Of a stretch of 64,000 nt of DNA, positions 18,196 to 26,900 are shown one piece after another. The stretch lies in the NCBI GenBank assembly GCA_001915385.1, contig MNQK01000001.1, forward strand, positions 1-64,000, in the 5' to 3' direction. The notes under the pieces are model-generated. The model was not told where the DNA came from, did not search any database, and worked only from the letters and a program-made list of their open reading frames with translations. The first letter of the stretch is position 1. The number at the start of each line of letters is the position of its first letter. The stretch comes from Bacteroidales bacterium 52_46. Lineage in GTDB: Bacteria > Bacteroidota > Bacteroidia > Bacteroidales > Muribaculaceae. Both the position numbers and the translations under genes were made by a program.

Positions 18196-19257
18196 ATGGA
18201 TTTTAAAATAGCAGTATTGCCGGGCGACGGCATCGGACCCGAAATCTCAAAAGTAGGTGTCGACGTGATGACCGCCGTATGCGACAAAATGGGACATACC
18301 GTAAGCTATACGTATGCTCCCGTAGGAGCCGCTGCAATCGACGAGTGCGGCGACCCGTTTCCCGAATCTACCTTCAAGGTCTGCATGGACGCCGACGCCG
18401 TACTCTTCTCTGCAATCGGCGACCCCAAATACGACAATAACCCTACCGCCAAGGTGCGCCCGGAGCAAGGACTTCTCGCCATGCGCAAGCGCCTCGGACT
18501 GTTTGCCAACATACGTCCCGTACAGATTTTCCCGGCACTCATACATAAATCCCCGCTCAAAGCCGAGATTATCAAAGATGCCGATTTCATCTGCATCCGC
18601 GAACTCACCGGCGGCATGTACTTCGGCGAGAAATATCAGGACGACGACCGCGCCTACGACACAAACGCCTACACCCGCGGGGAAATAGAACGCATACTCC
18701 GCGTCGCATTTGAATACGCGCGCCGCCGTCGCAACCACCTCACCGTTGTCGACAAGGCCAACGTGCTTGCCTCAAGCCGTCTGTGGCGCAAAGTCGCAAA
18801 AGAGATGGAGCCGCAGTATCCCGATGTCACCACCGACTATATGTTCGTCGACAACGCGGCAATGAAAATGATTACCGAGCCCGCATTTTTCGACGTAATG
18901 GTCACGGAAAACACTTTCGGCGATATTCTTACCGACGAAGGCAGCGTAATCTCAGGCTCTATGGGACTTCTCCCCTCCGCTTCGACCGGCGAGCACACTC
19001 CGGTGTTCGAACCGATTCACGGCTCATGGCCTCAGGCAAAAGGGCTCAATATCGCCAACCCTATGGCACAGGTTCTCTCGGTAGCCATGCTTTTCGAATA
19101 CTTCAATCTCAAGGAGGAAGGCGCCATCATCCGCAAAGCCGTTGACGAAGCCCTTGCAGCGCATGTCCGCACACCCGAAATCCAGGTTGAAGGCCACAAA
19201 CCCTACGGCACAAAAGAAATCGGCGAATGGCTCGTAAACCACATCAATCAGATGTAA
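18196..19257 (+). CDS. leuB: 3-isopropylmalate dehydrogenase
   Basis: 353 aa. It oxidises and decarboxylates 3-isopropylmalate with NAD to 2-oxoisocaproate. The N-terminal AVLPGDGIGPEI, RPEQGLLAMRKRLGLFANIRP substrate region, RELTGGMYFG and the metal/NAD motif TDEGSVISGSMGLLPSAS are all present. Last gene of the leu operon; a terminator hairpin follows the stop at 19279-19318. Confidence 0.96.
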   Translation: MDFKIAVLPGDGIGPEISKVGVDVMTAVCDKMGHTVSYTYAPVGAAAIDECGDPFPESTFKVCMDADAVLFSAIGDPKYDNNPTAKVRPEQGLLAMRKRLGLFANIRPVQIFPALIHKSPLKAEIIKDADFICIRELTGGMYFGEKYQDDDRAYDTNAYTRGEIERILRVAFEYARRRRNHLTVVDKANVLASSRLWRKVAKEMEPQYPDVTTDYMFVDNAAMKMITEPAFFDVMVTENTFGDILTDEGSVISGSMGLLPSASTGEHTPVFEPIHGSWPQAKGLNIANPMAQVLSVAMLFEYFNLKEEGAIIRKAVDEALAAHVRTPEIQVEGHKPYGTKEIGEWLVNHINQM

Positions 19258-19278
19258 TCACCTATAACCGGATTTTAA

Positions 19279-19329
19279 CCGCAGCTACTGTTCAGCCGCA
19301 ATCTGACAGTAGCTGCGGATTTAATTTTG
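19279..19329 (+). terminator. leu operon terminator
   Basis: CCGCAGCTACTGT (19279-19291) pairs perfectly with ACAGTAGCTGCGG (19306-19318), followed by ATTTAATTTT. It sits 21 bp past the leuB stop. Confidence 0.8.
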
Positions 19330-19358
19330 AAAAACAAAACCTTAAATTGTCACTTCCG

Positions 19359-19958
19359 ATGTCACGACTATCCCGCATCTTAACAGTTTGCTTCATATCC
19401 ATATTTACTCCATACGTAGCACCGTCACAAACCAATATGACTGATGACGGCGTGTGCCGATGGGAAACCGGAGCTATGGCCGGGCTCAACAACGACGGAT
19501 ATGAATGGCAGTTTCATGGAGCTTATTTCCCGATACAGTATGTCGGAGCCAAAATCGGCCTCGGAATGGCCGGCGAGATACATCAGATGGGAGATTGGGG
19601 TGAAGATGAATGGGAGACAGGACATCACTATGCGGCACGATTTAAATTCAACGCATCCGTAGCCATCCGCTCACCACGAATCATAAACTGGAAAAGTCAG
19701 GGTGCCGGTTTCTATCTTTTCACCGAACCGGGCATCGTCCTGTCGCCCGGCGCAAGCGGAAGCCGTAATCCCCGCTATTGCTGCTGGGATCTGAAATCAG
19801 GCATAAATCTCCAGATTGACCACCTAATACTCACCCTCGGCTACGGCATCTCCGACTTCTCCCTCTACTCCGGCTACCCGACCAACATGCAAGGCCTCCC
19901 CGACGACGACAACTACATAACCCACACAGCATTCGTATCTTGCTCCTATAAATTCTGA
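19359..19958 (+). CDS. Small secreted protein, probable beta-rich envelope protein
   Basis: 199 aa from ATG 19359 (MSRLSRILTVCFISIFTPYVAPSQ, signal peptide); an in-frame extension to 19227 would overlap leuB and the terminator and is rejected. The mature part has alternating aromatic/glycine strands (YVGAKIGLGMAGE, LILTLGYGISDFSLYSG) and ends TAFVSCSYKF, like a small outer-membrane barrel. Three Cys occur near its C-terminal half (CCWDL and VSCSY). Unrecognised family; separated from leuB by a terminator, so independently expressed. Confidence 0.6.
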   Translation: MSRLSRILTVCFISIFTPYVAPSQTNMTDDGVCRWETGAMAGLNNDGYEWQFHGAYFPIQYVGAKIGLGMAGEIHQMGDWGEDEWETGHHYAARFKFNASVAIRSPRIINWKSQGAGFYLFTEPGIVLSPGASGSRNPRYCCWDLKSGINLQIDHLILTLGYGISDFSLYSGYPTNMQGLPDDDNYITHTAFVSCSYKF

Positions 19959-20060
19959 CCGACAATGCCAACTAAACATTTTCCAATAGGCTAACAGATA
20001 CTGCAACCCTCAAGCAACGCGACGAACTTATTGGGACGCGGTTTAAGCATTGGGGTGGCG

Positions 20061-20317
20061 GTGATGCCGCAGGCATCATCTATATGATTAACCCGGTCAT
20101 GGCGCGAAGCGCCTTGGCCGGGACGAGACGCATCATGCTGCGTGATGTTGCCGCAGGCATCATCAATCCGCCTCATATCAGGAGACTCTTATATAAGAAT
20201 AGCTTATGTAGATTGACGATGCCTGCGGCAACGTCTCATGCCACACATTAACCCGGCCAAGGCGCTTTCGCGCCATGACCGGGTTAATCATATAGAGGAT
20301 GCCTACGGCATCGTCAA
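20061..20317. repeat. Nested large inverted repeat (MITE/REP-like)
   Basis: The left arm 20061-20167 is an imperfect reverse complement of the right arm 20211-20317, separated by 43 bp. Each arm contains an inner palindrome (CCCGGTCATGGCGCGAAGC with GCCTTGGCCGGG). Short copies of TGCCGCAGGCATC or GATGCCTACGGCATC punctuate both arms. It fills most of the 463-base gap between a rightward gene (stop 19958) and leftward udp (stop 20422). No ORF or transposase is present. Confidence 0.8.
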
Positions 20318-20381
20318 CAACCTCGCCTACGGCATCTCCATTCATCATAATCCTCCGAACTAAGATTAAGTAGGCGTCCCC

Positions 20382-20422
20382 ACAAATTGCTACGACTTTT
20401 AATCGCTGATTATAGTTTTTGT
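20382..20422. repeat. Dispersed ~41-bp repeat, copy 1
   Basis: CAAATTGCTACGACTTTTAA continuing to 20422 matches 52315-52356 at roughly 80% by eye. Both copies lie in intergenic DNA close to other palindromes. Confidence 0.5.
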
Positions 20423-21297
20423 CAGATACGGTCAAGCACCGTTCCAATCAAGTCGTGGATACCGTTCTTATAGTTGGGATTGGAATCATTGTTCATGCGG
20501 TTGGCAATGATTGAGCATACGGTCATCGCCTTGTGTCCCATCAGTTTGCCGAGGCCTTGCAACGGAGCGCTTTCCATTTCATAGTTGGTGACCTTGCGTC
20601 CTTTGAAACGGAACTCCTCGATCGAACGGTTGAGCGCCGGATTGGCAAGTGCCAGTCTGAGTTCACGTCCCTGCGGGCCGTAGAATCCTACTGCCGAAAT
20701 TGTATTGCCTCTTACCATGTCATCCTTACCGATGCGCTCCACAAGTTCAGGATCAGCATCTACCACGTATGGTTTCGCCCACAGTTTGTTCCAGTCGGTA
20801 TGCTCGCAAAACGCCTGCTCAAACTCCAGATCAGCCACTTCATTACGTCCGGCATAGTAGTTGAGCACCCCGTCAAATCCTATCGACTTTTCAGCTATCA
20901 CGGGAGTGCCCAACACCAGCTCGGGTTGCAATGCGCCCGATGTACCTATTCTCACCATAGTCAGCTGGCGATGCGTGTCCTTTACCTCGCGTGTAGAGAA
21001 ATCGATATTGGCAAGAGCATCAAGTTCGTTGATTACAATATCGATATTGTCAGGGCCGATACCGTGGCTTATACACATTATAGGCTTGCCGGCGTATGTA
21101 CCGCCGATTGTACGGAATTCGCGTGACTGCACCTCAAACGTGCGGGTATCGAAAAACGATGCCACCATTTCCACTCGTCCTGGGTCGCCTACAAGAATTA
21201 TCCTGTCGGTCAGCTGTTCCGGCAAAAGATGGATGTGAAATACTGTCCCGTCGGGATTGATTATAAGTTCGGAGGGGGGAATAATTTTCTTGTTCAT
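20422..21297 (-). CDS. udp: Uridine phosphorylase-type nucleoside phosphorylase
   Basis: 291 aa. It cleaves uridine with phosphate to uracil and ribose-1-phosphate for salvage. The phosphate loop VGDPGRVEM (near residue 36), SHGIGPDNIDIVINE (near 78), RIGTSGALQPEL (near 112) and the ribose-binding EMESAPLQGLGKLMG (near 236) define the PNP/UDP superfamily, subgroup Udp. Purine specificity cannot be formally excluded but the overall pattern is Udp-like. It is a single gene ending against a large inverted repeat. Confidence 0.85.
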   Translation of the reverse strand: MNKKIIPPSELIINPDGTVFHIHLLPEQLTDRIILVGDPGRVEMVASFFDTRTFEVQSREFRTIGGTYAGKPIMCISHGIGPDNIDIVINELDALANIDFSTREVKDTHRQLTMVRIGTSGALQPELVLGTPVIAEKSIGFDGVLNYYAGRNEVADLEFEQAFCEHTDWNKLWAKPYVVDADPELVERIGKDDMVRGNTISAVGFYGPQGRELRLALANPALNRSIEEFRFKGRKVTNYEMESAPLQGLGKLMGHKAMTVCSIIANRMNNDSNPNYKNGIHDLIGTVLDRI

Positions 21298-21384
21298 TAT
21301 GGTATAGATTAAAAATTATTATAATAACAAATATTTTATTCGGTTTGTTTTGAAACAATAGGCAGGAGAAAATCTGGCACTTGG

Positions 21385-22512
21385 TTATGAAAGCCGGTAA
21401 GAGCCGCCGGGAATATTGATGACGATTCCTTTAAACTCAAGATTGACCATCAGCGGCATCAGTCGTGACATCGATATTCCCGTTTCCACCGAGATCGCAT
21501 TTATCCTCGCGTCACCTTTATTCCTCAGATAATCCACAATCACGGTCTCATCTTCCGTAAGCTCGGGGAACAGGGTTTTCTGCCCGCCGTCCTCATCGGC
21601 AGTCTCCCAACCCATCACCTCTATTATATCGTCGGCACCCGTTATGAGATGCGCCACATTCCGTGCGATAAGCCCGTTGCACCCGCGGCTGTATATATCC
21701 GACGTGCGTCCCGGAAGCGCAAATACATCGCGCGAATATTCCGATGCTATGCGGGCCGTCGTCAACGCCCCGCCCCTATCCGCCGACTCGGCTACCACGA
21801 CACATTCGGCAATCCCGGCAACAATACGGTTACGTGCCAGAAAATTTCCTTTGTGAATACGGGCATCATGAATATACTCCGTGAGCACCATTCCGCCCGA
21901 CTTTGCCATACGTGCGGCATCATTGCGATGCGACGACGGATATATTGTGCTCAGTCCGTGCGCTACGACGCCTATTGTCGGCAGTCCGGCCGACATTGCA
22001 GCCCGGTGCGCTGCAATATCTATCCCGTATGCCAGTCCGCTGACCACAATTATGTTTCTGACCTTTTCAGCAAGTCCCGTGATGAGCTTATTGACAAAAT
22101 CCACACCGTAGGCCGTGGCGTGGCGCGTACCAACGATACTGATGATATGGCTGTTATTATAATCGCAGTCTCCTATTGCATACAGCATCAGCGGCGCGTC
22201 GCTGCACTCACGGAGCAGCTGCGGATAGTCATTGTCGGTGAAATACAGTTCGCGTATACGGTTGACATCATTATATACCGCCTCACTTTCAGCTATGGCA
22301 AGCAATCTGTCACGGTATTCACGCTCAAAAAGCGGCGACTTCATTCCCATTACGGTCTGAAGCTCCGCCGGCGTAGCCCGAAAGAAATCGCACTCGCTAT
22401 GCATGCGTTGCAGTATGGCGCTTCCGGTTTCCGGATTGACCCCGCGCATCATCGAGAACGCCAGCCTGTAGCAGCGTTCCCTAAAGTCTATATTTCGGTG
22501 CACGGGTGTCAT
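21385..22512 (-). CDS. dprA: DNA-processing protein A
   Basis: 375 aa. DprA binds incoming single-stranded DNA during transformation and loads RecA. The Rossmann-like core is complete: GTRHATAYG (near residue 130), VVSGLAYGIDIAAHRAA (near 157), LTEYIHD, GNFLARNRIVAGIA and ESADRGGALTTARIASE. A C-terminal winged-helix domain (about 310-375) follows. It starts 30 bp after the thioesterase gene and is co-transcribed with it. Bacteroidales keep dprA widely although natural competence is rarely shown. Confidence 0.93.
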   Translation of the reverse strand: MTPVHRNIDFRERCYRLAFSMMRGVNPETGSAILQRMHSECDFFRATPAELQTVMGMKSPLFEREYRDRLLAIAESEAVYNDVNRIRELYFTDNDYPQLLRECSDAPLMLYAIGDCDYNNSHIISIVGTRHATAYGVDFVNKLITGLAEKVRNIIVVSGLAYGIDIAAHRAAMSAGLPTIGVVAHGLSTIYPSSHRNDAARMAKSGGMVLTEYIHDARIHKGNFLARNRIVAGIAECVVVAESADRGGALTTARIASEYSRDVFALPGRTSDIYSRGCNGLIARNVAHLITGADDIIEVMGWETADEDGGQKTLFPELTEDETVIVDYLRNKGDARINAISVETGISMSRLMPLMVNLEFKGIVINIPGGSYRLS

Positions 22513-22542
22513 ATTTATTTATAATGTCAGTTTATTCTGAAA

Positions 22543-22947
22543 TTACAGATATTTTTCAAATGCCTTGGCGAGAGCTTCACCGCGGCTCAGGCGTCCGTTT
22601 TCCACCGCGACAACAGAGACAACAGCCTTCACCACCGCCTCGCCGCGCTGATTGTAAATATCCTGCTGAAATACGAAACGCGGGCCCTTCCGCGACAGAT
22701 TCAGACAGCTCGTCATTCTGTCGCCCGACGTGAGCGATGTGATATAGTCAATCTCCACTCGGTTGAGCACCGGCATGATTCCCTGCCGCCGCATATCGTC
22801 AAACGACATGCCGGTCGTTTTGCAGAACTCGTGGCGTGTCCATTCAAGGTAATGCAGGTAATTGGCATTATTTACAATACCTTCCGAGTCAAGCTCATAA
22901 TCCCTTACATCAATATCAAGGCAAAATATATAATCTTCTTTTTTCAT
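22543..22947 (-). CDS. 4HBT/YbgC-type acyl-CoA thioesterase
   Basis: About 134 aa from ATG 22947 (MKKEDYIFCLDIDVRDYE); an upstream in-frame start at 22998 would lie in the promoter. The hotdog-fold signature VRDYELDSEGIVNNANYLHYLEWTRHEF contains the usual D-x-(N)-x-H-NxxY arrangement of the YbgC/FadM thioesterases, which hydrolyse acyl-CoA. Substrate chain length cannot be told. First gene of a two-gene operon with dprA, a frequent Bacteroidales pairing. Confidence 0.85.
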   Translation of the reverse strand: MKKEDYIFCLDIDVRDYELDSEGIVNNANYLHYLEWTRHEFCKTTGMSFDDMRRQGIMPVLNRVEIDYITSLTSGDRMTSCLNLSRKGPRFVFQQDIYNQRGEAVVKAVVSVVAVENGRLSRGEALAKAFEKYL

Positions 22948-22955
22948 AACAGTAT

Positions 22956-22986
22956 CAAATTTAGCATAAAAATCTGTCAGTACAAA
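22956..22986 (-). promoter_or_regulatory. Promoter of the thioesterase-dprA operon
   Basis: On the minus strand TTTG (22986-22983), 19 bp, then TAAATTTG (22963-22956). The box ends only 8 nt before ATG 22947, so the message is probably leaderless or has a leader of a few nucleotides. Confidence 0.75.
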
Positions 22987-22998
22987 AAAAATTGCCAT

Positions 22999-23006
22999 TA
23001 TCTTTG
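22999..23006 (+). promoter_or_regulatory. -7 box for the Ntn-hydrolase gene
   Basis: TATCTTTG matches TAnnTTTG and points right toward the gene at 23056. It is back-to-back with the thioesterase promoter; their upstream regions overlap. No good -33 TTTG lies 19-20 bp upstream. Confidence 0.6.
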
Positions 23007-23055
23007 CAAAACCGTTTGGGAGCTATGCTCTTAAACAATCATTAATGCATCAGAA

Positions 23056-24108
23056 ATGAAAAGATATATATTCTTGTTTTGCCTCGTAGCCATATCGTTC
23101 GTGACGACTATGGCGTGCACGTCGGCTATCGTTTCCGGAAAACTGACCCGCGACGGCCGTCCCATTCTCTGGAAAAACCGCGACACATCGCATCTCGTCA
23201 ACTACGTGGCGAGCAAACAGGCCACCGACAGCACCCACGCGTATGTGGCTCTCTACAACAGCGACGACACTGATGCCCGCGAGGCATGGATAGGCTATAA
23301 CGATGCCGGATTTGCCATAATGAATACCGCATCCTACAACCTCCGCCATCCTTCCGACGACTGGAAAGACCGCGAAGGCTTCATCATGTCGGAAGCGCTC
23401 GCCCGATGCGCGACTGTCGACGACTTCCGACAGCTGTTGCAGTCTCTCCCCAAACCTCTCGGCGTGGAAGCCAATTTCGGGGTCATCGACGCAACCGGCG
23501 GCGGTGGATTTTTTGAAACCGACGATTATGACTTCACGTTCTACCCTCTCGACGAGGGCAACCCGATAATCATACGCACCAATTATTCGGTAAGCGGCGG
23601 CGATGGCGGACTCGGACAGGTGCGCTACGTCAATGCCTGTGCACTCCTTGCACCCCATATCGCCAAAGCAGACATCTCGCCCGAACTTCTCACCGACAAT
23701 CTCTCACGATCTTTCTACTACTCCCCTGACTGTACCGACAAATCCACTGCCGCGACAGTAGTTGACAAGGATTTCATACCCCGGCACTCCACTTCGGCGA
23801 GCGTAGCAATCGAGGGCGTTAATTCCCCCGACAGCGTAGGCGATATGGTGATGTGGACACTCATGGGCTATCCGCCTTGCGGCGTGACGCAGCCCGTGAC
23901 TCTGCGCAATATCCCCGCCGACCTCTTACCCGATACAAACGGAGGCTGCAAGGCATCCCGCGACGCACAGACGCTCAAGGACGGCGTATTCTTTCGCCGC
24001 CGCGGCACATGGCGCATCAAGATGCCTGAATTGCAGCGCATTTCGAATGAAAACAAAAGCAAAAGTTTAATAAATTACCATAAATTCCGTACCGCAAATA
24101 ATAAGTAA
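23056..24108 (+). CDS. Secreted Ntn-hydrolase (choloylglycine hydrolase / C45-like)
   Basis: 350 aa. After a signal peptide (residues 1-20) the sequence continues as CTSAIVSGKLTRDGRPILWK then NRDT, which parallels the start of bile-salt/penicillin-V hydrolases and C45 acyltransferases (CT..., glycine-rich turn, then N-x-D). Cleavage before Cys21 would expose the catalytic N-terminal cysteine in the periplasm. Further family-like features are GYNDAGFAIMNTASYN (near 77) and GVIDATGGGGFFETDDYDF (near 142). The family hydrolyses amide bonds; the substrate here is unknown. An alternative reading of Cys21 as a lipobox Cys is possible but the site fits poorly. Confidence 0.7.
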   Translation: MKRYIFLFCLVAISFVTTMACTSAIVSGKLTRDGRPILWKNRDTSHLVNYVASKQATDSTHAYVALYNSDDTDAREAWIGYNDAGFAIMNTASYNLRHPSDDWKDREGFIMSEALARCATVDDFRQLLQSLPKPLGVEANFGVIDATGGGGFFETDDYDFTFYPLDEGNPIIIRTNYSVSGGDGGLGQVRYVNACALLAPHIAKADISPELLTDNLSRSFYYSPDCTDKSTAATVVDKDFIPRHSTSASVAIEGVNSPDSVGDMVMWTLMGYPPCGVTQPVTLRNIPADLLPDTNGGCKASRDAQTLKDGVFFRRRGTWRIKMPELQRISNENKSKSLINYHKFRTANNK

Positions 24109-24158
24109 CCGTTCAAAATTATTTTAAACAGCTACTTAATTAAAACAGTAAGTAAGCA

Positions 24159-24557
24159 ATGACAGTCCCCTTCATCAATCTCGCCATCTCTCCCGCAATC
24201 CTTACAATCATTCTCCTTGTAGTGTCCAACATATTCATGACTTTCGCATGGTACGGACACCTTAAACTGGGACAGGCCGGCATATCCACCAACTGGCCGC
24301 TGATACTTGTGATACTGTTCTCATGGGGAATAGCATTACTTGAATATATGTGCCAGGTTCCGGCCAACCGCATTGGCTTCGAAGGCAACGGCGGCCCGTA
24401 CTCGCTCATGCAGCTCAAAGTCATGCAGGAAGTAATCACGCTCGTGGTCTTCGTTATCTTCTGCACATTCGCATTCGAAGGCTTCCAGATACGCTGGAAC
24501 CATTATCTGGCGTTTGCTCTGCTTATAGGCGCCGTCTATTTGGTGTTTATGAAATAA
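24159..24557 (+). CDS. DMT-superfamily DUF486 membrane protein
   Basis: 132 aa with four hydrophobic helices (about residues 10-32, 42-60, 88-107, 112-130). FMTFAWYGHLK near residue 26, FSWGIALLEYMCQVPANRIG and the region to MQLKVMQEVI are the conserved DUF486 stretches. Transport substrate unknown; the fold is half of a drug/metabolite-transporter-like unit, likely acting as a dimer in the inner membrane. Confidence 0.85.
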   Translation: MTVPFINLAISPAILTIILLVVSNIFMTFAWYGHLKLGQAGISTNWPLILVILFSWGIALLEYMCQVPANRIGFEGNGGPYSLMQLKVMQEVITLVVFVIFCTFAFEGFQIRWNHYLAFALLIGAVYLVFMK

Positions 24558-24570
24558 TTGAGTAAATTTG
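24539..24570 (+). promoter_or_regulatory. Promoter of the M3 peptidase gene
   Basis: TTTG (24539-24542), exactly 20 bp, then TAAATTTG (24563-24570). The -33 box lies inside the last codons of the DUF486 gene. Predicted leader about 20 nt. Confidence 0.85.
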
Positions 24571-24597
24571 TACCTCATTTTTGAAATATTCCACAGT

Positions 24598-26715
24598 ATG
24601 AAAAAACTGTTATTATCACTTTCTTTATTAATATCCGTGACAGCAATGGCTGAAAATACACTACTTCAGGATTTCAATACCCCTTACGGTACAGTTCCGT
24701 TCAACAATATCGACAACTCCCAGTATGAGGAAGCTATCGACGCAGGCATAGACAAGGCGCTTCAGGGTGTCGACGCTATCTGCAACCAGCGTTCGGTGCC
24801 CGATTTCGACAACACGATTGTGGCCCTCGAGCGCAATGGCAAAGACCTCGAGCGTGCGCTCGCCGTATTCTTCAATCTCCTCAGCGCCAATTCCGATGAC
24901 GAAATGATGGAGATTTCGCTCCGCGTATCACCCAAACTCAGCGACTACTCCACAAGCATAGCGCTCAACGAACGTCTGTGGCAGCGCATCAAACAGGTCT
25001 ATGACAATCAGGACAAATTCAATCTTTCTCCCGAGGACAAGATGCTCCTGCAGACCACCTACGACTCTTTCGCGCTTAACGGAGCCAATCTTCAGGGCGA
25101 CGACCGCGAGAAATACCGCGCGCTGTCGGCCGAACTGTCCGAGCTGACCACCCGCTTCGGGCAGAACGTACTCAAAGAGCTCAACACATACGAAATATGG
25201 CTGACTAAAGACGACCTCACCGGACTTCCCGACGACCTCGTGGCACAGGCTGCCGCCGAAGCTGCGGAGAAAGGCCGTGATGGAGAATATCTCTTCACTC
25301 TCCAGCAACCCACCTACATGGCGTTTCTAAAATACTCCGACCGTCCCGACCTCCGCGAGAAATTCTACCGTCTGTACAACTCGCGCAACAGCAAAGGCGA
25401 ATACTCCAACATCGACAACATGAAGCGCATCGCCGAGTTGCGCCGGCAGATTGCCAACCTCCTCGGAAGCGAAACCTTCGCCGAGCATCATCTCAAACGC
25501 ACCATGGCCGAGACTCCGGCCAATGTCTATGACCTGCTCGACCGTCTGCGCGACGCCTACATGCCGGCGCTCAAAAAGGAAATGGCTGAACTGACTCAGT
25601 TCGCATCCGATACCGAAGGTCGTCCCGTGACAATCAAGCCCTGGGACTACAGCTACTACGCCAACAAGCTGAAAAATGCCAAATACTCCTACGACGAAGA
25701 AGAGCTTCGTCCCTACTTCCCACTCGACAATGTAATAGACGGAGTGTTCGGACTCGCCACGAAACTCTACGGCATCACATTCACGCCCAACGACAGCATA
25801 CAGGTATACCACCCCGATGTAAAGGCGTTTGAAGTGCGCAATCCCGACGGTTCGCTCGTAGGCATACTCTATACCGATTTCTTCCCCCGCGCGTCCAAGC
25901 GCCCCGGTGCATGGATGACATCTTTCCGTGAGCAATATGTCGACGAGAACGGCGTAAACGTTCGTCCGCTCGTGTCAATCGTGATGAATTTCACCAAACC
26001 CACCCCCGACAAGCCCTCGCTTCTCACTCCATACGAAGTCGAGACTTTCCTGCATGAGTTTGGCCACGCTCTCCACGGGCTTCTCGCCGACACCAACTAT
26101 GCATCGCTGTCAGGCACCAATGTATATCACGATTTCGTAGAGCTTCCCTCGCAGTTCAACGAGAATTATCTCACCGAAAAAGAATTCCTCGACGGCTTTG
26201 CACGCCACTACCTCACCGGCGAGACCATTCCACAGGAACTTGTCGACAAGATTGTCCAATCATCACAGTTCGGAGCCGCATACGCCTGCATACGTCAGCT
26301 CGGATTCGGCTATACCGATATGGCATGGCACGACGCCAAGCAACCCATTGACGATGCCGTCGCCCTCGAGCGCAACGCCACCGAACAGGTCAAGATATTC
26401 GATCCGATTGACGACATGATATTCTCGCCCACATTCTCCCATATCTTTGCGGGAGGCTATGCCGCCGGCTACTACGGCTACAAATGGGCCGAGGTACTTG
26501 ATGCCGACGCTTTCGCCAAATTCAAGGAAAACGGCATTTTCGACAAAAAGACCGCCGACGAATTCCGCAACAATATCCTTACACGCGGCGGCACCGAGAA
26601 CCCCGCGAAACTCTATCGTCAGTTCCGCGGTCAGGACCCGTCGGTCGACGCCCTCCTTATCCGCGACGGCATAAAGGAAGCACCCGCCATCAAAGCAGAA
26701 ATAAACAAGGATTAA
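24598..26715 (+). CDS. dcp: M3-family metallopeptidase (Dcp/oligopeptidase A type), exported
   Basis: About 705 aa from ATG 24598, which starts a clean signal peptide (MKKLLLSLSLLISVTAMA); the in-frame ATG at 24568 lies within the promoter. The zinc site FLHEFGHALHGLL (HExxH near residue 486) with a downstream Glu in DFVELPSQFNEN is typical of thimet oligopeptidase/peptidyl-dipeptidase Dcp. The C-terminal GGYAAGYYGYKWAEVLDAD is a hallmark of the Dcp subgroup. It removes dipeptides or cleaves oligopeptides, here probably in the periplasm. It has its own promoter. Confidence 0.9.
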   Translation: MKKLLLSLSLLISVTAMAENTLLQDFNTPYGTVPFNNIDNSQYEEAIDAGIDKALQGVDAICNQRSVPDFDNTIVALERNGKDLERALAVFFNLLSANSDDEMMEISLRVSPKLSDYSTSIALNERLWQRIKQVYDNQDKFNLSPEDKMLLQTTYDSFALNGANLQGDDREKYRALSAELSELTTRFGQNVLKELNTYEIWLTKDDLTGLPDDLVAQAAAEAAEKGRDGEYLFTLQQPTYMAFLKYSDRPDLREKFYRLYNSRNSKGEYSNIDNMKRIAELRRQIANLLGSETFAEHHLKRTMAETPANVYDLLDRLRDAYMPALKKEMAELTQFASDTEGRPVTIKPWDYSYYANKLKNAKYSYDEEELRPYFPLDNVIDGVFGLATKLYGITFTPNDSIQVYHPDVKAFEVRNPDGSLVGILYTDFFPRASKRPGAWMTSFREQYVDENGVNVRPLVSIVMNFTKPTPDKPSLLTPYEVETFLHEFGHALHGLLADTNYASLSGTNVYHDFVELPSQFNENYLTEKEFLDGFARHYLTGETIPQELVDKIVQSSQFGAAYACIRQLGFGYTDMAWHDAKQPIDDAVALERNATEQVKIFDPIDDMIFSPTFSHIFAGGYAAGYYGYKWAEVLDADAFAKFKENGIFDKKTADEFRNNILTRGGTENPAKLYRQFRGQDPSVDALLIRDGIKEAPAIKAEINKD

Positions 26716-26725
26716 CCGTCATGAA

Positions 26726-26849
26726 GAGGGTGCCTGAAATTTCAGTTAGCAATGTAGGGACGCACGGTCTGTGCGTCCGATACTGAAGCCCGGCATTCCC
26801 GTACGCATAGTTCGTGCGTACGGGATTATTCGGATTCTTTAGCACCCTC
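26726..26849. repeat. Branched palindromic element (three stems)
   Basis: GAGGGTGC (26726-26733) pairs with GCACCCTC (26842-26849) and encloses CTGAAATTTCAG (26734-26745), GGACGCACGGTCTGTGCGTCC (26758-26778, written here as a hairpin) and the stem CCCGTACGCA/TGCGTACGGG (26798-26824). This could fold as a multi-branch RNA or cruciform. It lies between the M3 peptidase and the permease gene. Confidence 0.7.
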
Positions 26850-26900
26850 ACCATTAAATACAATTCAACCGATAATCCCCCTAAAGAACAACCGGCCACA

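Noticed and set aside
19227..19358. N-terminal extension of the small secreted protein into leuB
   Set aside because: It would cover the leu terminator and precede a clean signal peptide at 19359.
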